Source: Girardinichthys multiradiatus
Taxonomy: Eukaryota > Chordata > Actinopteri > Cyprinodontiformes > Goodeidae
Direction: 5' to 3'
DNA length: 64,000 bases
Assembly: GCF_021462225.1 (NCBI RefSeq)
Contig: NC_061815.1
Coordinates: 49,663,873-49,727,872 of the forward strand
Shown piece after piece: positions 1 to 11,488 of the stretch (positions within the stretch are counted from its first letter, which is position 1; the number at the start of each line of letters is the position of its first letter). Made by a program: the position numbers and the translations under genes. The notes beneath the pieces are model-generated. The model saw only the letters and a program-made list of their open reading frames with translations, ran no database searches and was not told the DNA's origin.

Positions 1-860
1 TGAGATTTCCGACTTGGCCTTAATGTTGCATAAAACTAAATTACATAACATCATGATAAGCAAGGATCAGTGTCATAAAATGCCTTAAAATAGCACATGT
101 TCCCTGGAATGAGCATCTGCTGTGTTCATGTTGAATTTGCTCACAGTCAGACCAACTGCATTTTGGTTTGTTTTGTCCTTTGACTTAACATCAGTGTTAC
201 CAGAGAGCTCCAGCATGTTCAAATATAGACATTGCAATCATCTGTGCAGCTAAATCATTTTTATTTGACAGATTGTTTTCTGTTCCTTAAGTTCCTCTCC
301 AGTCTCAGGTTCTTCTCTGTCCTGTGTTGGTCTGGTCTCTTCCGTCATTTCATCAGCAGGACCTGTAAGCCTGAGGTTTGAGGTTTGCACAGCATGCATT
401 TACTCACATGATAAGGTCAAATGTCAGGACTGATCAGCAGTAGGTCGCTCTAAACTACTGAACAGCAGATTTACTGGATTTTCTGTAGGAATCATGCATC
501 TATGCACAGATGTGTTCTGTCCAAGTCCAGTAAACCTTTTTAAAGGGAGATTTGTTCTATTTTAGGAGAAATTTCCTTTGTACAACTGATTTCATTTCAA
601 ACGTGCAGAACAGATGTTTGTTTTCTGTGTTCCTCTCATCTGCCAACTAATTATCTTCTACCCTGAAGAACACACTGTACAAAATGCTCTTCTAAACTCA
701 GGGCTGTTTTTGAAGTTTTTGGACGCATCCCTGGTTTGCAAAATCTGTTCGTTACAAAGAAAAAACAATTCCTCTTTAGTTCATAAAAAGAAATGACAGA
801 ATAAAGTTGTAGGACAATTACGTCTCCAAAGATTATTTGCATATTCTCATGGCCCTTCAC
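1..860. other. No recognised feature
   Basis: AT-rich DNA with only short chance reading frames. I see no motif, splice-bounded exon or repeat family here. Confidence 0.5.
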
Positions 861-1100
861 CAGGGGTGCCCAAAGTGCAGTTCAAGGCCCCTGGTGGGCC
901 TTGGAATAATTTTGTGCGGCCCCAGACTGCAGTTCAACATCTGGCCTGCTAGCAAATGGAGCTAATGCAGATGCAGACATTTTGTATCATGAGATTTTCA
1001 ATACAAGTTTATATCTTCTTAAATGGAAATTGATAGCTACAACGGCAGATTTTTCTTTTATTCACCATGATTTCTAGCTTTCATTTTGATATTGTAGTAA
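861..1100. mobile_element. Possible hAT-type terminal fragment
   Basis: The segment opens with CAGGGGTGCCCAAAGTGC, which resembles the termini of hAT/Charlie-type DNA transposons, and continues with a 'ggcccctggtgggcc' stretch of the kind found in their subterminal regions. I could not find a matching opposite terminus or an 8-bp target duplication, so this is a weak call. Confidence 0.3.
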
Positions 1101-1179
1101 GTTGGGCCACAAACACCCAGTTGCTTTTTATAAACAACCTCGGGCTGGACCCGTTCATTAAACTTGGCTAAAAACAGGT

Positions 1180-1740
1180 TTTTTGTTCCAACCGCAAACC
1201 TCATTGTACCTATTTTTATGTGATAGACCAAGATCAAGTAGAGCAGTAGATGAGTAGAACTGTGATAAAGAAGGAAACAAATATCTGCATTTTAATTATT
1301 TTTACATATAGCCACCTAAACTGTGGCATGCGACTGTTTTAAGCCATCTTTACTTTTATAATCCCAAATAAATTACATTGCAACTAATCACCTTCAAATT
1401 CACCTATGTAGTAAATATTGTAAGGTCCACCTGTGTCATTTAATTTAACTGCAGATGTTGTTTCTGGCCTCTGAAGTTTGCAAGAGACCAAGGAACACAG
1501 CAGACAGTTCAGGGAGAACATTGTGGAGAAGTTTTAAAAAAAAGATTTTCAAACTTCTTCAGCAAACCTCTACAGCAAAAAGAGGTTCTACAAGATACTG
1601 ACTCAGAAAGATAAACAGAAATGCAGGCCACACTTTTCAAATATTTATATACCAATATAATTATGCATCCTTTTCCTTGCACTTCATAACTTTGCACTAT
1701 CTTTTGGTTTATCACATAAAATCCCAATAGAAAACACTGA
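1180..1740. mobile_element. Internally deleted Tc1/mariner remnant (MITE-like)
   Basis: The left side carries TTTTATGTGATAGACCAA (about 1213) and the right side the roughly complementary TTTATCACATAAAATCCCAA (about 1708), matching the inverted ends of a common fish Tc1 family. Between them is a short stretch around 1480-1540 with wording shared with the longer remnant at 29930-30720 ('gagaccaaggaacacag', 'acattgtggagaagtttt'). The transposase body is missing, leaving a MITE-sized derivative of about 0.55 kb. Confidence 0.55.
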
Positions 1741-3689
1741 ATGAGCTCTGTTCACTTAGGCAGCACTGAGTTGCATGCCAGGCCCTGGTTGGTGCAGAAG
1801 TCAAAGCAGATTCAAAGTTTCTTGATTAGGTAATATATGTGCCAAACACTGTTCTGTTGTCTTTTGTTGAGTATTTATTGCACATTAGGGTAGTGAAATT
1901 AAATACAAGTACAAATAAACTTGTGCTTCCTCTGAATGTTTCAACACAAGAGCTAAAATTATTTCTGTTTCTGAGAACCTGGAGAAAGAAGACCTAAACA
2001 TTTCTGTCATTCCTACACTTTGAACACTGTGACATTTTTAAGCCTTCTGGTTGTAATCTGATGAAAATAAAGTGACAAGAACATGACAGTTTCAACAGCA
2101 ATTACATCTGTGCCCGGGGCACTTCACCCTACCCTGCTCACCTAAGTCAACTGTCAGAACCTACCTCACACACCTGCCTGCCAGGTTACAAGAGCAAGAC
2201 TTGTTGCCTCCCATTGTGTCTGTCTGACGCTCCGCCTGCAGATCACTTCCACAAACTTCAGAAACCAACACAACTGTGTTTGTGCACAAAACGTTAACTA
2301 AAGTGAAATCTTCTCGTTTAATTTAGGTATGAGCCACCTTAGGATTTCAAGAAAGATTTTGTTTACTTCTTTGCACTTTTATCTAAAAATTACAATGAAG
2401 CTGCCTCATCTTTTAAACTTAAAAACCTTCAGTCATGCAATTAATACTCGATGTTAACTTTTTTACCACCTGATTTTTACCCCTGCCTTTCATCAGATAG
2501 ATTGAATGTGTACAGATTTAATCAACCCAGAACATTTTTATCTGTTTCAGTAACAAACTGTGGTCTGCATGTAAACTTTAACACATGGAATCTAGCTCAT
2601 GTAACCTAAACAGTTTCTTTCTGTTTCTGTTTCCCTGTCTGCTGGTCTTTGTCCATGTTTCTCACCTTTTTACCACAAATAAAACATCTCAGTCCACCTC
2701 AACCATCGTCTGTCATGTCTAACTTTGGTGTAAAACAGACCAATTTGCCTGTGAATGTCCAAGTTTGCTGAAATCAAGTGTGCTCGTCAAATGAAGCTTA
2801 TAATCTAGGAGGCAGTCCTGCTGTGTGTAACCAGATATAGCCCTTCTCCTTGTGACAGACAGTTTGGCTGCAGGGCTGAGAGAAATGGAGACACAGCCAG
2901 ACCTCCTGGCTTAGACAAACACCTGTCCTGTCTGGTGGTGAGATGGAAAAGCTTTTTACCCAGCCAAATATTGGAACATACTTTTACAATGATGTCTGTT
3001 CACCAGTCTCCTTGGTAACCAACTCTTGTACTGGTTAGTGGGGGTGGTAGTCTCCACAAAGTTATGCACTACAGCATAAGGATACAGGGTTTAAAGCAGA
3101 GCCACCACTTTGTTGCCTGGATAGCAGGTTGAAAGCTGTCAGCAAAGCTAGATAGCCCAGCTAAATTTACATTTCCATAGAGCCTGTCAAAAACAAAAAC
3201 ACAACAGTGTCTAACCTGTAGGTTTACATGCTGCCTGTGTAAATTATTCTGTAACAAGTAACACATTCTGTACAACTTCAAAGTCTCTTAGTTCAAGAGA
3301 CTTTGAAGTAGAGCAATGTCAACTAGAGTAGTGGTCATGAACAATAAAGGCTGTACATCATCTGATGTGATATTGAATTATGTTGGAGAGAAGAAAGACG
3401 GCATTAGGGCTTTCCAAATTGATCACTCAAGGATTTAAATATTTCAGTTTTTGTTAATCAGATTTAAGTGTTGTGTGTTTTATAGACAAATCTGTCTTTA
3501 TGATCTGGAGTGTAAAAAATACTGAAGTATATTTGGTGATCTTGATAAGGTTGTGGTTAAATGTAACATAAGAAACTTTTTAATATTTCCACTACCTTCA
3601 CCTGACAAGTGATGTAAATTTCATCAACTTTTCAGAGCAAACTAATTTTTGCTGAAAGCCTTTGCTCATTCCATGTCCCTAGAGCCAGC
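1741..3689. other. No gene seen; one hairpin
   Basis: About 1.9 kb without a plausible exon or recognised repeat. The only structured element I see is the 15-bp-stem hairpin at 3275-3309. Confidence 0.5.
3275..3309. repeat. Perfect inverted repeat (hairpin)
   Basis: Two 15-nt arms starting ACTTCAAAGTCTCTT are exact reverse complements separated by the 5-nt loop AGTTC. The stem is perfect, but there is no surrounding poly-T tract or ORF to suggest a function. Confidence 0.8.
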
Positions 3690-4600
3690 CTAAGCATCCG
3701 GGGATCGGGCCGCCGAGGTCTCCACCTTCGTCCGCCGCCCAATCCTATTTGCACCGGTCCCTCACGGTTCCCCCTGCAGGTGGTGGGCCCACTGGGGGAT
3801 GGTCTCGCGTCTCTCGTTCGGGCTTGGCCCGGCCGGGTCCCGCGAGGAGCAACCCAGCCACCAGGCGCTCTCCGACGAGTCCCGACCCCAGGCCTGGCTC
3901 CAGGGTGGGACCCCGGCTCCGCCGTACCGGGCGACGTCACGTGCCTCGATTTTGTAGTCGTCATGTGGAGGAGTTCAAGTATCTCGGGGTCTTGTTCTCG
4001 AGTGAGGGAAGAATGGAGCGGGAGATCGACAGACGGATCGGTGCGGCTGCCGCAGTAATGGGGGCACTGTTCCGGTCCGTTGTGGTGAAGAGAGAGCTGA
4101 GCCGAAAAGCAAAGCTCTCAATTTACCGGTCGGTCTACGTTCCTACCCTCACATATGGCCATGAACTTTGGGTCATGACCAAAAGAACGAGATACCGGAT
4201 ACAAGCGGCTGAAATGAGCTTCCTCCGTAGTGTGGATGGGCACTCCCTTAGAGATAGGGTGAGGAGCTCGGCCATCCGGGAGGGGCTCAGAGTAGAGCTG
4301 CTGCTCCTCGAGAGGAGCCAGTTGAGGTGGCTCGGGCATCTGTACCAGATGCCCCCTGGACGCCTTCCTCGGGAGGTGTTCCAGGCACGTCCCACCGGGA
4401 GGAGGCCCAGGGGACGGCCCAGGACACGCTGGAGGGACTATGTCTCTCGGCTGGCCTGGGAACGCCTTGGGCTCCCCCTGGAGGAGCTGGAGGAGGTGTC
4501 TGGGGAGAGGGACGTCTGGGTGTCTCTGCTGAGTCTGCTGCCCCCGCGACCTGGTCCCGGATAAAGCGGAAGACGACGAGTACGAGTACGAGCCTTTGCT
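3690..4600 (+). mobile_element. Internally deleted non-LTR retrotransposon
   Basis: A GC-rich island with sharp boundaries in an AT-rich setting. The first 260 bp (3690-3950) is CG-rich 5'-type sequence. It runs directly into the 3' end of a reverse-transcriptase ORF, ending at 4563 with the tail 'ggataaagcggaagacgacg' followed by a GAGTAC-type short repeat. The middle of the element, including the endonuclease and RT catalytic core, is absent. The family looks like a fish I/Nimb- or R-type LINE, but I cannot fix the clade by eye. A diverged copy of the same 3' end appears to lie at 21886-22115. Confidence 0.65.
3957..4564 (+). pseudogene. 3' fragment of LINE reverse-transcriptase ORF
   Basis: The open frame encodes the segment beginning HVEEFKYLGVLFSSEGRM, the region just C-terminal of the RT palm in many non-LTR elements. 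It continues through LSIYRSVYVPTLTYGHELWV and an Arg/Pro-rich tail (RPTGRRPRGRPRTRWRD) to a stop at 4562-4564. These C-terminal motifs are typical of high-copy fish LINEs. No FADD/YADD catalytic box, endonuclease or ORF1 is present. Upstream sequence in the same frame (from 3749) is GC-rich, low-complexity and probably the fused 5' end rather than RT. It cannot be autonomous. Confidence 0.7.
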
Positions 4601-5420
4601 CATCTGTCTTCAGTTTTTTAAATTTTTTTAATGCGGTGGAGGGAAAGTGATGTAATGGATGGAGACAACACATGTCCAACTGATTAACAGTCTATTCAGC
4701 TGGAGATTGGAACCGGCAACTCAGTGATGTCTTTTACCTTAAGATCAAGAACAATTGAGATGGACTTGTGCTGTTTGTGCTGGTGTCCTGCAGGGATCAC
4801 GTGATAATCTTCACATCCTAATCTGTTATTGAAACTGGTGCTGGCATCTCATCCTCATGTTTAGGGGTATGATGGAACAAGGACAAATCAGACAAACTGT
4901 AGTATAAGTAACTGCATAAGATTTACAAACATAATGGCTATGCATGTATGAAATCATATAAACACTTCCTACATAAATGGACATGAAAACGTGAATAAAT
5001 ACCCGCTCAGACTGGTGCTGACAGGCAGGCATGTCATGGCCGCTGGTTTGAGTGATCACAGGAACTGATTGGGCTGATGTTCTGAGCCATGAGGTGAACA
5101 CACACAAATCCCTGCTGACGTACAATTTTGATGAATGCAGCTGAATCCTGTGATTAGGGGGATCCCAGGTGGGAGGATCAGAGCTCCTTCTCAGGGCTAT
5201 CTTTTACAGAAATGTTCAACCTTTGGCAACACCAGATACAATGACTGCATTTATTTCGAATGCGGAGAACAACAAAAAATCTGCAATCACAGCTGCAAAA
5301 AAAGATCATGATTTATAAAAACATGTTTTTGGGAATTTTTAATCAGGCAGAGCTGACTGTGCCAAAAGAAATAAAATAAAAATATAATCAATCAAGTATC
5401 AATATCAGTAAATCAATAAA
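4601..5420. other. No recognised feature
   Basis: No gene or clear repeat was recognised between the non-LTR fragment and the SINE at 5424. Confidence 0.45.
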
Positions 5421-5423
5421 GTT

Positions 5424-5640
5424 GGGCTGCACGGTGGCGCAGTTGGTCGCACTGTTGCCTTGCAGCAAGAAGGTCCTGGGTTTGACTCCTGACCTGGGTT
5501 CTTTCTGCCTGGAGTTTGAATGTTCTCTCTGTGCATGCATGGGTTCTCTCCAGGTACTTCGGGTTTCTCCCGCAGTCCAAAAACATGACTGTTAGGTAAA
5601 TTGGTCACTCTAAATTGCCCTTAGGTGTGAATGAGTGTGG
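5424..5640 (+). repeat. tRNA-derived SINE
   Basis: A dispersed fish repeat with an internal RNA polymerase III promoter: A-box-like TGGCGCAGTTGG at 5435-5446 and B-box-like GGTTTGACTCC at 5479-5489, at tRNA-like spacing. The body runs through 'gttctctccaggtacttcgg' and 'cagtccaaaaacatgac' to 'taaattgcccttagg'. A reverse-strand partial copy of the same family lies at 27265-27490. Confidence 0.65.
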
Positions 5641-6660
5641 TTTTCTGTCCCATTTTAAAAGCTAAAGCTGAGAAAAGCTTTTCCCAAATCCATCATCTTT
5701 ACATTTTACTTTGGATCTAGGAACATCCAGCAGACACTGGCTGCTGGACCCTAAAGGTGTGTGGATCTTGTGGAAATCACATAAATAACATGATTATGTG
5801 ATGTGATTTATTTGAGATATTTGGTATTGTATGTCAGATCCCTTTCAAACACCTTTTTAATTTTATGACTTAATTTTAGATCAGAATATTTATTGCATGT
5901 TTTTACCAGAAACTCGGCATAACTGGAGCTGCTTCTCTTGTTCAAGCTTTGCAACCAATCACAATTTAACATTTTTAATCAGAGTCGGAAGAAAATGAAG
6001 AGGCACAGCAACCGTTCTCTCTCTGGTAAAACTTGCTTTAAAGGACATTTCTCTGTCATTCAAACATTTAGAAAGCGCTTTGAACCATCTGCAGACGAGA
6101 CAGCAAGGACAGACTCACTCCAATATAAAGTCCATTACAGTAATCTAAGCGGTATGAGATAAAAGAATGGATTATTGTTTCATCAAAAAGGTTGCCTGGA
6201 CAGGAATGATTTCACGTTTGCCCACCGGCTGTAGATGATTTTTAAGTCCAGAAAATCACTGAAAGAACTGCTTGGAAACAATCTTCCCACTGACATGGCT
6301 AAAAACCTTATTTCTGTTTTAAAAGAAATTTGACCTTCTTCAAGTGACTCTGCTATCAATAACTTTACCAGTAAAATAAAGACTGCCACTGACTCTGAAA
6401 ACTAAAAACAATACATGCCTTCCCTGGAGAAATGAAAAAACCAAACAATTCAAAATAAATTAAATTTAAAATCAGTAAGAAAATGGATGGAAAATAGATT
6501 ATTAATAAACTACCTATACGGGGTGTGGATATTTATTTAAGGAGTGAATGTGAAAGTGTTACATGGTGTAAAACCAACAAAGCCAAACGAGCCAAAACAT
6601 AACAAACCAAACCCAAACCCTGTCCAAGGAATGAGCAGCAGCCCAGTTTAAATAGACTGG
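5641..6660. other. No supported gene
   Basis: Short frames at 5938-6162 (+) and 6183-6389 (-) have no recognisable domain. The segment 6180-6410 is faintly LINE-like but too degraded to assign. Confidence 0.4.
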
Positions 6661-6710
6661 AAACCTGGGGTGTCAGAGTCTGCCTGCTGCTAACCCGTTC
6701 TCACCACTAG

Positions 6711-7700
6711 GTGCCACCAGCTGGGAGACACCAGGAGGATGCATCAGGTGCGGCTCGTTATTTGATGACAGAACACTCAGGCCAGCCGGACCCTGCAGAG
6801 GTCCTCCAGAGAACCTTAACCGAACACAGTCAGCAGATCCAATCGCATGGTACGACGCTCCGAACCCTCCTCGACCGGCAACAGCAGACAAACCAGCAGC
6901 TGGATCAGATGACGTCCCTCTTACAGTACGCCCTGAGTTCTCAGTCCGCTGCACCCACAGGGGTCGCAGCTGAGCCTCCGGTGTCCCAGCAACTTCCGCT
7001 CGGGCGTGACATCTCTTCCCCCAACCCGGATAAGTTTTCTGGGGAGGTGGGAAACTGGTCCAATGCTCGCTCATGTTTAACCGGTAACCACAAGCCTTTC
7101 CCCATGACGATGTCAAAATCTCGTACATTCTGGGCTTGTTGACTGGCAGAGCGTTGCAGTGGGCAGAGGCAAGGTTTACAGACTGTAACCATCTCGGTGT
7201 GACCTTTGATGGCTTCATCAAGGAGTTTAAACAAACATTTGATCTAACTTCTGATAAGTCTAGTGTGGCCCGCAAATTGTGGGCACCAAAGCAGCTCAAT
7301 CGCGCCCTCGCAGGTTATTTGATTGAGTTCCGCACAATGGGCTGGATTGCTAGCGCGTTAAAGGCAGCGTTTTTTCAGTCCTTGGACGAAGCCATAAAGG
7401 ATGAAATTGCTTTAGTAGATGAGCCTGACAGTTTGGACGAATATATCGCCCTAGCGGTACGCCAGGACTCCCAACTGAAGGAGAGAAGGCGGGCCCGCAC
7501 TGATAGAGCGGGGGCCCGGCCGCAGCACGCTCCTCCGTCCCCGCTGCCCGTGCCGCTGGCCCAGGCGATCAGCCACGCTGAGCCAGAACCGATGCAGTTA
7601 GGAAGGAGCGGCAGGGATGGCGAGAGGGCAATCAGAGTTTTTACTGTGGTTCTTCGGAACACTTAATCTCTGACTGTTCCGTCCGGCCAAAAGGGGGGGT
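6711..7700 (+). pseudogene. Gypsy gag (frameshifted)
   Basis: The likely start is the ATG at 6765 (MTEHSGQPDPAEVLQ), giving an N-terminal Gln-rich helical region. The frame breaks near 7140 and resumes as LTGRALQWAEARF...FKQTFD, a gag capsid motif, through PDSLDEYIALAVRQDSQL. A second frame change near 7630 leads to a zinc knuckle reading FYCGSSEHLISDC. The Cys expected three positions before the retained one is replaced by Ser. Gag would normally form the particle shell and bind RNA, but two frame breaks and the damaged knuckle make this copy non-functional. Confidence 0.7.
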
Positions 7701-7779
7701 CCGTCGGCCGCTGCCTCACAACCGACAGACCGAACCCCTAACCACCAAGCCCCCAGATTTCCCTTGCCGCCGACCCTGT

Positions 7780-7910
7780 TAATAAATCAAGTCACTGCTC
7801 AGATGGCCGCTTTAGTCGACTCTGGCTGCGAGCTGAATTTAATTGATCTGAACCTAGTTATACAGAAGCAGATCGCGACTGAGCCCCTGTCGCACTCGGT
7901 GGATTGTTTG
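7780..7910 (+). pseudogene. Gypsy protease fragment
   Basis: The frame reads MAALVDSGCELNLIDL, containing the D-S-G active-site triad of retroviral-type aspartic proteases. It continues to LSHSVDCLV, where the sequence leaves the Gypsy element. The rest of the protease is not found here. The next Gypsy sequence, [13 protein letters not shown] near 19860, is the protease-to-RT linker normally found downstream. Confidence 0.65.
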
Positions 7911-8021
7911 GTGAATGAAGGCTTTCTCGTTTGATCTGATTTCTCTCTACTGTGATCTTACGTGTCTTACGTGGTTTTTCTAGTATTGGTAAGGGGTCGC
8001 TAGCTTAGCTTTAGCTCCACC

Positions 8022-8909
8022 ATGGCTACCCGTTCTGCTGTTTCTCTCTCTGAGTCTCCTCCTCTATCCTGCTCTCTGTGTCAGATGTTCAGTTACTCCT
8101 CTGCCTCCTCTAGTGATAATGGGACGTGTAATAAATGTAGCATTTTTGTAGCTTTGGAGCCGAGGGTGTCGGAATTGGAAGCCCAGCTCCGCGCTGTTAA
8201 AAAACCGGCAGATAGCCGAGGCCCCTTAGCCAGCGTGGAGCCACCGAGTGTAGCTCCTCATAGCAGTCCTTCAGCAGAGCCCACGCAGCCGTTGTCTCGG
8301 GCCGGCTGGGTGACGATACGTAGAAAGCATAGTCCTAGATCCCAGCCCACAGGTCACCACCAACCCGTCTGCGTTTCTAAAAGATTTTCCCCATTCAGCG
8401 ACACACCCGCTGAGAAGCTAACTCTGGTAATTGGCAGCTCCATAGTCAGAAACGTGGTACTAGAGACACCAGTGACCATAGTCAAATGTCTGCCAGGGGC
8501 CAGAACGGGCAACATCAAATCCTACCTGAAACTGCTGGCTAAGGATAAGCGTAAATACAGTAAGATTGTAATTGACGCTGGCGGTAATGACACCCGGTTA
8601 CATCAATTGGAGGTCACCAAAATTAGTGTTGCTTCGGTGTGTAAATTTGCCAAAAAAATGTCGGACTCCGTAATTTTCTCTGGTCCCTTTTCTGATATGA
8701 CCTGTGACGACATGTTTAGCCGCATGCTGTCATTCAACCGCTGGTTTTCTAGGTGGTGTCCAGAAAACGATGTGGGCTACATTGATAATTGGCGAACATT
8801 TTGGGGAAAACCTGATCTGATCCGGAGAGACGGCATCCATCAAACTTTGGATGGAGCAGCTCTTCTTTCTAGGAATCTGGCCAAATGTATTAGTTGTCCA
8901 AAACTCTGA
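8022..8909 (+). CDS. LINE ORF1 with SGNH-type esterase domain
   Basis: An open 295-codon frame whose ATG sits in a strong Kozak context (CCACCATGG). N-terminal residues 20-45 carry paired Cys (CSLCQMF and CNKC), a likely zinc-binding module. A short coiled-coil-like stretch follows ([15 protein letters not shown], about 48-62), then a Ser/Pro-rich linker. Residues about 135-290 form an SGNH/GDSL hydrolase fold: block I IGSSIVRN (Ser), block III DAGGND (Asn), block V DGIHQT (Asp and His). All four hallmark residues are present. In related LINEs this ORF1 is thought to act with RNA and lipid or membrane substrates during retrotransposition; the real substrate is not evident here. It is intact although ORF2 of the same element is broken. 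Confidence 0.75.
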   Translation: MATRSAVSLSESPPLSCSLCQMFSYSSASSSDNGTCNKCSIFVALEPRVSELEAQLRAVKKPADSRGPLASVEPPSVAPHSSPSAEPTQPLSRAGWVTIRRKHSPRSQPTGHHQPVCVSKRFSPFSDTPAEKLTLVIGSSIVRNVVLETPVTIVKCLPGARTGNIKSYLKLLAKDKRKYSKIVIDAGGNDTRLHQLEVTKISVASVCKFAKKMSDSVIFSGPFSDMTCDDMFSRMLSFNRWFSRWCPENDVGYIDNWRTFWGKPDLIRRDGIHQTLDGAALLSRNLAKCISCPKL

Positions 8910-9039
8910 CAACCCAGGGTTCAGACCAGGAAGCTGGGTCGTAGTTTAACACTCCTCGCTGCAGCTTCTGTACTGTTACCCACCCATTACCCTATTAAGA
9001 CAGAGTCTTGCCCACGGCCAAAATTGAATAGATTAAAAA

Positions 9040-11277
9040 ATATTCCCCCCATGAGTTCGCTTCGTTCATCCTGGTCGGTGTTTACATCCCGCCGCAAGCT
9101 AACGTGCAGGTCGCACAGCGCATGCTCGCCGACCAGATACTGAGTGTGGAGCGGACCAACCCGGACTCCTTAGTTATCGTCGCTGGCGACTTTAACAAAG
9201 GTAATCTCACCCGCGAACTCCCCAAATATAGACAGTTTATAAAATGTCCGACCAGAGAGGACAACACTCTGGATCACTGTTACACCACCATCAGAGACGC
9301 TTATCACGCCGTCCCACGTGCTGCACTGGGCCAATCCGACCACATCATGGTCCACCTGATTCCTGCATACAGGCAGAAACTAAAGCTCTGCAAACCTGTT
9401 GTGAGGACGACAAGGAAGTGGAGCAGTGAGGCTGTGGAGAATCTCCAGGCGTGTTTAGGCTGTACAGACTGGGATATGTTCAGGACTACTACCAACAGTC
9501 TGGACGAGTACACAGAGGCTGTGACTTCCTACATCAGCTTCTGTGAGGACAGCTGTGTACCATCATGTACCAGGGTGAGTTACAACAACGACAAACCCTG
9601 GTTCACAGCTAAACTCAGAAGGTTAAGACTGGATAAGGAAGAGGCCTTCAGGAGTGGGGACAAAGACATATACAGAGAGGCAAAGTACAAGTTTGGCAAG
9701 GCAGTGAAAGAGGCCAAACGACTGTACTCTGAGAAGCTCCAAAACCAGTTCTCAGCCAACGACTCTGCATCTGTGTGAAAAGGGCTCAGGCAGATCACCA
9801 ACAACAAGCCAAAAGCCCCCCACTCCATCAACGACCAACGCCTCGCCAACGACCTGAATGAGTAATACTGCCGCTTTGAAAGACAAAGGGACAGTCCTGC
9901 AACCATCCCCCACGACACCCCCCAACAGCTGCAGCCACAATCCACCACCCCCACCTCCCCAACCTCAAGAGGGACCTTGGCACTTCCAACCCCCACCCTG
10001 AAGTTCCCCCCCGCCAGCCCCCTACCCACGCCGGGGACGGCTTTTTCCATCCAGGAGAGGGACGTCAACAACTCTTCAGGAGACAGAACCCCCGGAAAGC
10101 TGCTGGACCGAATTCTGTCTCAGCCAGCCTGAAGCACTGCGCTGATCAGCTGTCTCCAGTCTTCACAGACATTTTTAACACCTCACTGGAGACATGTCAT
10201 GTGCCAGCCTGCTTCAAGTCCTCCACCATCGTCCCTGTTCCCAAGAAGCCAAGGACCACAGGGCTTAATGACTTCAGACCCGTCGCCCTGACCTCTGTGG
10301 TGATGAAGTCCTTTGAGCGCCTTGTGCTCTCACACCTAAAAGACATCACCGACCCCCTCCTGGACCCCCTGCAGTTTGCCTACAGAGCCAACAGGTCTGT
10401 AGATGATGCAGTCAACTTAGCCCTTCACTTCATTCTCCGGCACCTGGACTCCACAGGAACCTACGCCAGGATCCTGTTTGTGGATTTCAGCTCTGCCTTC
10501 AACACCATCGTCCCAGCTCTGCTCCAGGAGAAGCTCTCTCCTCTGCTCTTCTCCCTGTACACCAACAGCTGCACCTCCAGTCACCAGTCTGTCAAGCTTC
10601 TGAAGTTTGCGGACGACACCACCCTGATCGGACTCATCTCTGATGGTGACGAGTCCGCGTACAGATGGGAGGTGGACCATCTGTTTGACTGGTGCAGCCA
10701 GAACAACCTTGAGCTCAACGTTGTAAAGACAGTGGAGATGGTTGTGGACTTCAGGCCGAACCCAGCCCCACCTGCCCCCATCACCCTCTGTGACTCCACA
10801 ATTGACACTGTGGAATCTTTCCGCTTCCTGGGAACCATCATCTCCCAGGATCTCAAGTGGGAGCCGAACATCAGCTCCCTCATCAAGAAAGCCCAGCAGA
10901 GGATGTTCTTCCTGCGGCAGCTGAAGAAATTCAACCTGCCAAAGACTGTGATGATGCACTTCTACACAGCCATCATTGAATCCATCCTCACCTCCTCCAT
11001 CACCATCTGGTACGCCGCTGCTACAGCCAAGGATAAGGGCAGGCTGCAGCGTGTCATTCGGTCTGCTGAGAAGGTGATTGGCTGCAGTCTACTGTCGGTC
11101 CAAGAACTGTACACCTCCAGGACCCTGAAGCGGGCAGGGAAGATTCTGGCTGATCCCTCCCACCCTGGTCACAAACTCTTTGAGACTCTCCCCTCTGGCA
11201 GGAGGCTGCGGTCCATCCGGACCAAAACCTCACGCCACAAGAACAGTTTTTTCCCCATCTGCCACCAGTCTGATTAA
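9040..11277 (+). pseudogene. LINE ORF2 (endonuclease and reverse transcriptase), defective
   Basis: The N-terminal third of the AP-like endonuclease is missing. The frame begins near FILVGVYIPPQANVQ, followed by VIVAGDFNKGNL (catalytic D-x-N) and [11 protein letters not shown] (SDH box), and stops at 9776. Connector and RT follow in shifted frames: [54 protein letters not shown], then [13 protein letters not shown] with the FADD catalytic box. Between LLQEKLS (near 10534) and [13 protein letters not shown] the usual segment with the QGCVLSP motif is absent, an in-frame deletion of roughly 50 codons. The tail ends at 11277. It lacks key parts of both enzymes. Confidence 0.75.
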
Positions 11278-11488
11278 CAAAGCCCAGAAACCACCCTGAC
11301 ACTCTCCCTTTCCCCCACACCCCCCTTTTTTGCTGACAGGACACCTGTAACCTGCAACTCTATGCGTTACATTAATGCTCAGCTTGGACTCCTGCTTTAC
11401 TTGCACAATGATCACGTGCACTGTTGTACCGCTCTGGCATCCTATACTGCTCTACATTTACTCTCACTCACTTAAAACTGTGCACATA

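Larger units (their letters stand above)
6665..7915 (+). mobile_element. Ty3/Gypsy retrotransposon, 5' part (gag-protease)
   Basis: The gag and start of pol of a Ty3/Gypsy element. The sequence breaks off inside the protease region at about 7910, where a LINE begins, and the missing pol resumes near 19826. I did not identify a convincing 5' LTR or primer-binding site. Together with 19826-21885 this is one element interrupted by about 11.9 kb of younger insertions. Confidence 0.75.

Noticed and set aside
3632..3964. 110-codon minus-strand Arg/Pro-rich frame
   Set aside because: It is the antisense shadow of the GC-rich 5' part of the non-LTR element at 3690-4600.
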